DNA from: JAPLXD01 sp041661585
GTDB lineage: Bacteria; Patescibacteriota; Minisyncoccia; Moranbacterales; UBA11712
Assembly (NCBI GenBank): GCA_041661585.1
Contig: JBAZUC010000054.1
Coordinates: 1 to 5,181 of the forward strand
Length of the DNA: 5,181 nucleotides
Reading direction: 5' to 3'
Of the stretch, positions 1 to 5,181 are shown piece by piece (the first letter of the stretch is position 1; each line of letters begins with the position of its first letter). Position numbers and translations under genes: made by a program. Below the pieces are notes generated by a model that was not told where the DNA came from, ran no database searches, and saw only the letters and a list, made by a program, of their open reading frames with translations.

Positions 1-21
1 ATTTATTATTATTCCATTCCC

Positions 22-1560
22 CTAATTTTTCTTGAGAAAAATAACTGCGTAATCGTCCTCAAAAGCTTTTTTCCAATTTGAATTTTCTCTGATCACTTTC
101 AAAAAATTCATTCCCCATGGCGTGATGTCCCCCGCAGAAAAAACAATCGCATTGAAATTATATTGCTGATCGATCCTTTTGAAAATCTCTGGATTTTCCT
201 GCATTGGCTTGTATACTTGGCTGAAAAATGAATCCGGATAGGCTTCCGGCCGGTTGTCGACAAAAACTTTTTCGTTTTTTGGAAGACTCCAAACAAGGTA
301 CCCGCCAATATCATAATTGTTGAAAATCGGTCCCTTGATATTTTCTTTTTGAATGAATTCCGCCGCCGCCGCATTTGCCGGCAAGAGACCGATCCCGCGG
401 TCGCCCGAATGGAGCGAAACAAACTTATAGTTCGCAAAAATGGCGAGCACGGCAATCGCAATGAATGCCACTGCGATGCCATTTTCCTTGGCAGGCAAAT
501 TATCTTTTTGATTCGGAGTGAAAATATTTTCAAAGTTCGCCGCAAGGATCGGCAGCGCAAAAAATCCCAGCATCGTGAAGTTGCGAATGGCCAGCCAGCC
601 TATCGTTCCAAAAAAAATGGTGAATATGAGATAGGAAATTGATGTTTTCTTTTTGTTTATAATGAAGATCAAAACGAAGCTCAAGATCATCAGGACCAAA
701 ACCGCTTTTATCAGCATGAAATTCGAATTCACGATGCCGTAGTTTTCAACGAACCAAACGGACTTGTTTTCAACAATGGTATAGCCATAATTTTTGAATA
801 TCCAAAGAGGATATACGAGCCCTTTCCATCCAAACGGGTTGAGGAGAGCGGCAAGCGTCGAAAGAATCAAAACGGCCGTCAAATTTTTCGCTCCTTTCAC
901 CTTTTCCAAAAATTCTTCATCGCTCAATTTCGCGAAAAGAAATTGCACCATTTCAACGAGCCAATACGTTCCAATCAAAAAAAGTCCGAGGAAAAAATAC
1001 ACATGAGAATTCACCCACAAGATCATGAGAAGCGGGAGTGCATATAGCCGGCTCGACGCCAGTTCTTTCTTCTGCCAGCTCCAAAGCGTCCAAAGAAAAA
1101 ACGCCGCAAAAAAACAGCTGAAAATTTCCGGACGGACTTCGCGGCGCTCGGCCATGAGCGGAATGAGGGTGATAGCAAAAACGGCCGCCACGGTGAAATT
1201 CGACTCGCGTTTCGCGATGACAAAAAAAATGAGAAAGCTCGCGGCGGAGAGGAAAATATAGAAGATGGAAAGACCGGAAAAGCTCGCCAATTTATAGATC
1301 CAATAAAAGATCACTCCCGCTCCCCAGTGATGATTCACGACCGGAAAATCCGCATTGGTATAGGAATAGAAATTTTCATGAACGGGCGAACTTTTCTCGG
1401 AAAGATTGAAATGATTCTCAACAATCCATTCCCCATTCTTGATATGCCGCCCCAAATCCGCCGTCGCAAGATCAATTTTCGCGGCCATCAAAAAACAAAA
1501 CCACGCCAGAAGTAAGATAAATATTCCGAGTTTTATTAATTTTATATTTTTATCACTCAT
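22..1560 (-). CDS. Multi-spanning membrane protein, putative GT-C-type glycosyltransferase
   Basis: This 512-residue integral membrane protein is of unproven function. Hydrophobic segments lie at about 10-27, 81-92, 96-116, 121-137, 145-161, 172-207 (probably two), 227-240, 283-301, 308-325, 328-343 and 360-377. A mostly soluble C-terminal domain follows, from about 380 to 512. The loop after the first segment holds D35-L-G-R-H39 and later H77-H78-W79. Further motifs are ERREVRPE (138-145), NPFG (241-244), NNYDIGGYL (414-422) and VDNRPEAYP (434-442). An acidic first external loop on a polytopic scaffold is the usual plan of GT-C glycosyltransferases, which use lipid-linked sugars. I recall the D-x-G-x-H…HxW pattern and the 'NNYxxGGYL…DxRxxxY' tail from uncharacterised bacterial membrane proteins; assigning them to GT-C is inference. 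The ATG at 1558-1560 immediately precedes a typical first membrane segment, but no clear Shine-Dalgarno sequence is seen. The gene ends with TAG and lies 49 bases after polA, perhaps in the same transcript. Confidence 0.85.
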   Translation of the reverse strand: MSDKNIKLIKLGIFILLLAWFCFLMAAKIDLATADLGRHIKNGEWIVENHFNLSEKSSPVHENFYSYTNADFPVVNHHWGAGVIFYWIYKLASFSGLSIFYIFLSAASFLIFFVIAKRESNFTVAAVFAITLIPLMAERREVRPEIFSCFFAAFFLWTLWSWQKKELASSRLYALPLLMILWVNSHVYFFLGLFLIGTYWLVEMVQFLFAKLSDEEFLEKVKGAKNLTAVLILSTLAALLNPFGWKGLVYPLWIFKNYGYTIVENKSVWFVENYGIVNSNFMLIKAVLVLMILSFVLIFIINKKKTSISYLIFTIFFGTIGWLAIRNFTMLGFFALPILAANFENIFTPNQKDNLPAKENGIAVAFIAIAVLAIFANYKFVSLHSGDRGIGLLPANAAAAEFIQKENIKGPIFNNYDIGGYLVWSLPKNEKVFVDNRPEAYPDSFFSQVYKPMQENPEIFKRIDQQYNFNAIVFSAGDITPWGMNFLKVIRENSNWKKAFEDDYAVIFLKKN

Positions 1561-1609
1561 CCCGAGAATGTCTTATTTTATTTAATTTTATTTGCTTTTC
1601 GAAAAATAT

Positions 1610-4303
1610 TCAAACTTCTCCCCAATTGTCCCCGATTTTCACATCCGCGATGAGAGGGACGGACAATTTGTAGACGCTTTCCATTTCGGTTTTGATATCA
1701 CGCGCAAATTTTTCCGCTTCTTTTTCGGGAACCTCAAACAAAAGTTCGTCGTGAATTTGAAGAACCATTTTCACATTGGAATATTTTTCCGAAATCAATT
1801 TATCCGCTGCGAGCATCGCCAGTTTGATGATGTCGGCTGCGAGACCTTGGATGGGCATATTGACCGCCATTCGGTCCGCTTGGTTGCGAAGCATCGCGTT
1901 CGACGAATTTATTTCCGGAATATACCGGCGGCGACCCATTTCTGTTTCAACGAATCCTTTTTCGCGAGCGGAAATTTTCACTCCATCCAGAAACTGCGCC
2001 ACTTGGGGATAGTTGGCAAAATATTTCCGGATGAACTCGCGCGCTTCCTCATTGTCCACGCCCGCCGATTGCGCGAAGCCGTATGTACTCATGCCGTATA
2101 TGATTCCAAAATTCAAAGCCTTGGCTGAAGAGCGCATTTTTTTGGTCACCTTGTCGAGATCGAGCTTATTCACTCGCGCCGCCGTCGCCGTGTGGATATC
2201 TTCACCACTCAAAAAAGTCGTGATCATCCGCACATCTCCCGAGAGATGAGCGGCAATGCGCAGCTCGATCTGTGAATAGTCCGCGCTCACCAGCCGGCAA
2301 CCCTCTTTGGCTTCGAAAGCCGTGCGGATAACTTGTCCTAAATCCGTCCGGATGGGAATATTTTGCAAATTCGGATCCGAGGATGAGAGTCTTCCTGTCG
2401 TGGTCACCGCTTGGTTGAAAGTCGTATGCAAGCGCGAAGCCTTGTCCGTCATATTCGGCAAGGTATCGAGATAAGTCGTTTTCAGTTTGAACAATTCGCG
2501 ATATTCTTCTATTTTTTCAATAACAGGGTGAAGTGATTTGATCTTCTGGAGTTCCGGCGAGGCCGTTGAATATCCCGTTTTTCCGGATTTGATGTTTTTT
2601 GTCGGAATTTTCAATTTTTCAAAAAGAATTTCGCGCAGCTGCGCGGATGAATTCACGTTGAATTCGCTTCCTGCCATTTTTTGTATTTCTTTTTCCAGTT
2701 TTTCAACTCGCTTGTCGAGTTTTTCTGAAATTCCGTGCAGGACTGTCTTGTTGATCTTGATTCCCTCTTTTTCCATTCGAGAGAGAATTTCGATCAAAGG
2801 CATTTCCAGATTTTCAAAAAGACTTTTGATGGTTTTCTCTTTTCCATCCTCAATTTGCTCGCGGCTTATTTCCTCAAGCCTTTTTTCCAGCTTTTCTTTG
2901 AGCGAGAAATTGAGAGCGGCCCGGCGGCACAATTTTTCAACTTCCCCTTCCTCCTCCTGAAAAACAAGCGCGGCTTGTCCCGGCTTTTTGTCTTCTTTTT
3001 CGATCATCACGCCCAGCTCTTGCATGACGAGATCTTCCCAAGACAAATTCGATCCGGATTTGAGCAGATAGGCCGCAAGTTGCACGTCAAATCCGATTCC
3101 CGCCAAATTTGTTCCGGCTTTTTCAAAAACCTTCCCTTCTTTTTTGAGATCAAAACCGATCTTTTTCACTTTTTCGTCAGAAATAATTTTTTTGATCTTT
3201 TCATTGAATCCGGAAAGATAGAAAGCGTTGTTTGGATCGACTGCAAAAGCGACGCCCTTCAAATTCTCGCCGGAAGGAGCGTCGGAAACGACGGATATTG
3301 CTTTTTTGATCTCCGCTTGCCCGCCGATGAGGAGGGGCATTTCCCTTGAACTTATTTTCTCCCACTTTATTTCCCCGCCGTCTCCGGTGTTCGAAGTTTT
3401 TTCTTCCTGAATATCTTTCATATGTTCTTCGTATCCCGGCAAGCGGCGCAGCAAACTGAAAAATTCCATCTCTCGAAAAAGATTGATCACTTTCACCCGG
3501 GAAAAATCTTCCGTTCTCGCCTTCTCAAGATCGAAATTGACCGGAACATCCTCCACCAGGCGCGCAAGCTTCTTGCTGAAAAAGGCCTGGAGTTTGTCTT
3601 TTTCCAACTTTTTGCGAACTCCTTCTTTGATCTCGGAAAGATTTTGATAGACGCCTTCGATGGTTTTGTATTTCTTGAGCAATTCGATGGCCGTCTTTTC
3701 GCCCACACCTTTGACGCCCGGCAAATTGTCCGAAGGGTCGCCGCGCAGGCCTTTGTAATCAATCATCTGATCGGGCTTGAGTCCGTATCGCTCAAAGATC
3801 GCTTTTTCGTCATAGAGAACCGAGTCGCTCATTCCGCGCCGCAAAGCAAAAACCTTTATCTTGCCATTCACGAGCTGCAGCGTATCGAGATCGCCCGTGA
3901 CGACAATCACCTCGACATCCGGATGGAGCTTTTCTGTTTTTCGCGCAAAGGTGGCCAGAAGATCGTCGGCTTCATATCCCTCTTTTTCGGCAATGGGAAT
4001 ATTGAATGCCCTCACAAGTTCTTTCACTCGCGGAATTTGCGCATAAAGGTCGTCCGGCGCTTTCGCTCTTGTTGCTTTGTAGTCTTTGAATTCCTTGTGC
4101 CGGAAAGTTGGCTCCTTGAGATCAAAAGCCGCCACGATATATTCCGGTTTGAAGCGCGCAAGCACGTTTAAAAGTACCGAGGTATAGCCATACACCGCAT
4201 TCACCAACTCCCCCTTTTTGGTTGTGAGGGGAGGAATGGCGTGATAGGCGCGATGGATCAATGCATTGCTGTCTATAAGAATGAGTTTTTTCTTTTCAGC
4301 CAT
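1610..4303 (-). CDS. polA: DNA polymerase I (5'-nuclease plus polymerase, proofreading site decayed)
   Basis: DNA polymerase I, 897 residues (E. coli 928, Taq 832), fills gaps and removes RNA primers in replication and repair. Residues 1-290 form the 5'-3' flap nuclease: D11-S-N, EADDL (111-115), TGDLD (136-140) and the helix-hairpin-helix GDPSDNLPGVKGVGEKTA (188-205). Residues 320-480 keep the 3'-5' exonuclease fold without its catalytic acids: no DxE is visible at Exo I, the Exo II position has E389 where E. coli has D424, and the Exo III YxxxD is replaced by an unrelated stretch near C459-N465. The polymerase domain (about 495-897) is complete: TTGRLSSSDPNLQNIP (635-650), motif A DYSQIELR (675-682), motif B R724…K728…F732…Y736, and motif C HDE (851-853). 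Phe at 732 is the usual residue in this family. The ATG lies 6 bases after the tsaE stop without a clear Shine-Dalgarno sequence, so translational coupling is plausible. The gene ends in TGA directly after a natural C-terminus (NWGEV). Confidence 0.98.
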   Translation of the reverse strand: MAEKKKLILIDSNALIHRAYHAIPPLTTKKGELVNAVYGYTSVLLNVLARFKPEYIVAAFDLKEPTFRHKEFKDYKATRAKAPDDLYAQIPRVKELVRAFNIPIAEKEGYEADDLLATFARKTEKLHPDVEVIVVTGDLDTLQLVNGKIKVFALRRGMSDSVLYDEKAIFERYGLKPDQMIDYKGLRGDPSDNLPGVKGVGEKTAIELLKKYKTIEGVYQNLSEIKEGVRKKLEKDKLQAFFSKKLARLVEDVPVNFDLEKARTEDFSRVKVINLFREMEFFSLLRRLPGYEEHMKDIQEEKTSNTGDGGEIKWEKISSREMPLLIGGQAEIKKAISVVSDAPSGENLKGVAFAVDPNNAFYLSGFNEKIKKIISDEKVKKIGFDLKKEGKVFEKAGTNLAGIGFDVQLAAYLLKSGSNLSWEDLVMQELGVMIEKEDKKPGQAALVFQEEEGEVEKLCRRAALNFSLKEKLEKRLEEISREQIEDGKEKTIKSLFENLEMPLIEILSRMEKEGIKINKTVLHGISEKLDKRVEKLEKEIQKMAGSEFNVNSSAQLREILFEKLKIPTKNIKSGKTGYSTASPELQKIKSLHPVIEKIEEYRELFKLKTTYLDTLPNMTDKASRLHTTFNQAVTTTGRLSSSDPNLQNIPIRTDLGQVIRTAFEAKEGCRLVSADYSQIELRIAAHLSGDVRMITTFLSGEDIHTATAARVNKLDLDKVTKKMRSSAKALNFGIIYGMSTYGFAQSAGVDNEEAREFIRKYFANYPQVAQFLDGVKISAREKGFVETEMGRRRYIPEINSSNAMLRNQADRMAVNMPIQGLAADIIKLAMLAADKLISEKYSNVKMVLQIHDELLFEVPEKEAEKFARDIKTEMESVYKLSVPLIADVKIGDNWGEV

Positions 4304-4309
4304 ACAAAA

Positions 4310-4798
4310 TTACTTTATAGATATTTTTCTCTTGTTTTCGTTTAAATGTTCGAATTTCAACCAAACCGCATTTTTGGGAATTATATTTTTTATCCTCTCC
4401 GCCCACTCGACAATTATAATATTATTTTTATTCGCAATAATTTCCTCCCAGCCCATATCTAAAATGTCTTTCGACCCGACACGATACGCATCGATATGAT
4501 ATACGTCACAAGACATGTAGCATATAACATGTAACAATTTATTCTTTTTTTCTTTTTGTGTTATATGTTTCGTGTTTCGTGTTACATGATATTTCTTCAT
4601 CACCACAAAAGTCGGACTAGTATATGGTTTTTTTGCCCCTAATTCTTTCAGTACGCCTTGCGCGAAAGTCGTCTTCCCGGAGCCCAATTCGCCGGAAAGA
4701 CAAATAATCTCGCCCCTTTTCAGCTCTTTCGCCAAAGTCTCACCCAATTTTTGGGTTTGTTTGGAGCTATTTGTAGTGAAAATATTCGTATTGCTCAT
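4310..4798 (-). CDS. tsaE: tRNA threonylcarbamoyladenosine biosynthesis ATPase TsaE, with repeat-derived insertion
   Basis: TsaE (YjeE family) is the cytoplasmic P-loop ATPase that works with TsaB and TsaD to make t6A at position 37 of ANN-decoding tRNAs. From the ATG at 4796-4798 it is 162 residues (E. coli 153). Visible motifs are Walker A GELGSGKT (36-43), TSPTF (60-64), the HxDxYR motif H101-I-D-A-Y-R106, and E131-W132. The frame stays open upstream to an ATG at 4861, but those 21 extra residues would run through the terminator hairpin. The family also normally begins shortly before the helix that here starts near N10, so the internal start is preferred. No Shine-Dalgarno sequence precedes it. 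Residues 71-98 form an unusual low-complexity loop encoded by short repeats (4505-4588). The corresponding loop in E. coli is about 6 residues, so about 22 residues are extra, while all catalytic motifs remain intact. polA follows after 6 bases, indicating co-transcription. Confidence 0.95.
   Translation of the reverse strand: MSNTNIFTTNSSKQTQKLGETLAKELKRGEIICLSGELGSGKTTFAQGVLKELGAKKPYTSPTFVVMKKYHVTRNTKHITQKEKKNKLLHVICYMSCDVYHIDAYRVGSKDILDMGWEEIIANKNNIIIVEWAERIKNIIPKNAVWLKFEHLNENKRKISIK
4505..4588 (-). repeat. In-frame micro-repeat insertion within tsaE
   Basis: This 84-base stretch encodes TsaE residues 71-98. It contains two copies of ACATGTA 14 bases apart (4513-4519 and 4527-4533), a 7-base tandem CGTGTTT/CGTGTTA (4571-4584), and a central T-rich core (about 4537-4557, A-rich on the coding strand). 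Two inverted repeats link its two sides: CATATAACA (4521-4529) with TGTTATATG (4559-4567), and CATGTAACA (4528-4536) with TGTTACATG (4580-4588). The length is a multiple of three and the frame is open. The encoded peptide (HVTRNTKH… LLHVICYM) resembles translated intergenic repeats that I recall from Patescibacteria. The exact ends of any inserted element cannot be fixed from one sequence; comparison with E. coli TsaE suggests about 66 of the 84 bases are extra. Confidence 0.7.
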
Positions 4799-4833
4799 TG
4801 TATTTATTGTCGCACAAATCCGATTTTTGGCAA
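4799..4833 (-). promoter_or_regulatory. Possible promoter for tsaE, giving a near-leaderless transcript
   Basis: On the minus strand TTGCCA (4828-4833, 5 of 6 to the -35 consensus) is followed after 16 bases by GACAAT (4806-4811, 4 of 6 to the -10 consensus). Transcription would start about 7 bases further on, near 4799, next to the tsaE ATG. This fits the missing Shine-Dalgarno sequence and the position just after a terminator, where a new promoter is needed. In AT-rich DNA such matches are common, so this remains a weak prediction. Confidence 0.3.
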
Positions 4834-4836
4834 AGA

Positions 4837-4872
4837 AAAAAGTCGGAGGATGCGTGAACACTCCGACTTTTT
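4837..4872 (-). terminator. Rho-independent terminator of the small secreted-protein gene
   Basis: A perfect 12-base inverted repeat, AAAAAGTCGGAG (4837-4848) and CTCCGACTTTTT (4861-4872), flanks a 12-base loop. Seven pairs of the stem form a GC-rich core. On the minus strand the stem is followed by a T-rich run (TTTTTTCTTT), which makes it a good intrinsic terminator 32 bases after the stop codon at 4905-4907. On the plus strand it has only five T residues, so it could work in both directions, but no plus-strand gene is seen to need it. It separates the small gene from the tsaE-polA transcript. Confidence 0.9.
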
Positions 4873-4904
4873 AGCAATCCCGCCCAATGAGCAAAATTGC
4901 AAAT

Positions 4905-5156
4905 TTAATGCCGACCATCTCGGCGGTGATGACCACCGTAATGACCACGGCCATAGTATGGCCCCACGTAAACCGGCGCATAATACGGTGCCGGAACATA
5001 CACTGGCACTGGCGACGGGACATACACAGGAACCGCTACCACTGGATTGCCATACTGGTCATATCCAACGACGGATCCGGCAGTCACGCAACTCATGCAA
5101 CATACTGCCATGAATGCAACTATAGCCGCGAGCTGCAAAGTCTTTTTCAGGAACAT
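4905..5156 (-). CDS. Small exported protein with PVYVP repeats, possible lipoprotein
   Basis: This 83-residue protein is not assigned to a named family. It opens with a clear signal peptide: M-F-L-K-K, then a hydrophobic core (about 7-22), with cysteines at 19, 20 and 23. C23, preceded by M-S, could be a lipidation site, but the lipobox is non-standard (Cys at -3), so cleavage by signal peptidase I near A26-G27 is equally possible. The mature part has G31-Y-D-Q-Y-G-N-P, then three related units, VPVYVPSP, VPVYVPAP and APVYVGP (42-66), and ends in a Gly/Tyr/His/Arg-rich tail (HYGGHHRRDGRH). Pro/Val/Tyr repeats suggest an extended surface or envelope-associated segment, and the His cluster could bind metal; both are inference. 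A strong Shine-Dalgarno sequence, a signal peptide and a terminator just downstream all support a real gene. It appears richer in G+C than its neighbours, partly because of the Pro/Gly/Arg content. Confidence 0.8.
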   Translation of the reverse strand: MFLKKTLQLAAIVAFMAVCCMSCVTAGSVVGYDQYGNPVVAVPVYVPSPVPVYVPAPYYAPVYVGPYYGRGHYGGHHRRDGRH

Positions 5157-5163
5157 GCTTCCT

Positions 5164-5170
5164 CTCCTTA
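5164..5170 (-). promoter_or_regulatory. Strong Shine-Dalgarno sequence of the small secreted-protein gene
   Basis: The minus strand reads TAAGGAG here, 7 bases before the ATG at 5154-5156. This is an almost ideal match to the anti-Shine-Dalgarno sequence at good spacing. It fixes the start codon and is the only clear ribosome binding site in the window; the other three genes have none. The window ends too soon after it to show the promoter. Confidence 0.85.
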
Positions 5171-5181
5171 ACCATTTTTGG

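Noticed and set aside
1561..1609. AT-rich gap between polA and the membrane protein, examined for a terminator or promoter
   Set aside because: Only a small TTTTCGAAAA palindrome and A/T runs are present. There is no GC-rich stem, and -10-like matches are expected by chance in such AT-rich DNA.
1592..2128. Open plus-strand frame of 178 codons opposite the polA polymerase domain
   Set aside because: It is complementary to the highly conserved polA 3' region, whose conservation explains the open frame; no domain is recognisable.
2735..3349. Open plus-strand frame of 204 codons opposite polA
   Set aside because: It is an antisense shadow of the polA exonuclease-like and linker regions, very Phe-rich, with no recognisable motif or independent support.
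3422..4171. Open plus-strand frame of 249 codons opposite polA
   Set aside because: It lies wholly within the polA coding region on the other strand, is rich in Phe, His, Arg and Ile as expected of an antisense shadow of lysine/glutamate-rich coding DNA, and has no recognisable domain.
4505..4588. Possibility that the repeats in tsaE are a CRISPR array
   Set aside because: The units are only 7-14 bases, lack regular spacers, and lie within an open coding frame with conserved protein motifs on both sides.
4604..4615. AAAAGTCGGA-like sequence in tsaE resembling the terminator arm
   Set aside because: It is short, encodes the conserved TSPTF motif region, and has no nearby complementary arm, so the likeness is probably chance.
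4658..5113. Plus-strand frame spanning the tsaE start, the terminator and the small gene
   Set aside because: It crosses a strong terminator and overlaps two supported minus-strand genes, and its sequence has no coherent protein character.

Overview
The window carries four genes, all on the minus strand. In transcription order, from right to left, they are a small secreted protein with PVYVP repeats, tsaE (tRNA t6A synthesis ATPase), polA (DNA polymerase I) and a large multi-spanning membrane protein that looks like a GT-C-type glycosyltransferase. No RNA genes, CRISPR arrays or transposases were seen.

The organism is most likely a bacterium of the Candidate Phyla Radiation (Patescibacteria), possibly Parcubacteria or a related group. 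This is inference. It rests on the AT-rich, lysine-rich coding style, the tsaE-polA pairing, a membrane protein of a type I associate with these genomes, and a micro-repeat of the ACATGTAACA / AACACGAAACACG kind that I recall from such genomes. The standard bacterial code fits: polA ends at a natural C-terminus (…NWGEV) with TGA, so UGA is not recoded to glycine here.

Layout. At 4905-5156 is a short exported protein or lipoprotein with a textbook Shine-Dalgarno sequence. It is followed by a strong hairpin terminator at 4837-4872 that isolates it from tsaE. tsaE (4310-4798) probably starts its own transcript, possibly leaderless, and runs into polA (1610-4303) with only 6 bases between them. 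After a 49-base AT-rich gap comes the membrane protein (22-1560), possibly in the same transcript. tsaE and polA are both information-processing genes; the membrane protein is probably a neighbour without functional linkage.

The most interesting feature is inside tsaE. A stretch of about 84 bases (4505-4588), made of short direct and inverted repeats, is carried in frame between the conserved SPTF and HIDAYR motifs. It lengthens a loop that is about 6 residues in E. coli TsaE to about 28, and looks like a palindromic repeat element tolerated inside an essential protein. Also of note are a DNA polymerase I whose proofreading site has decayed, and the small repeat protein of unknown role.
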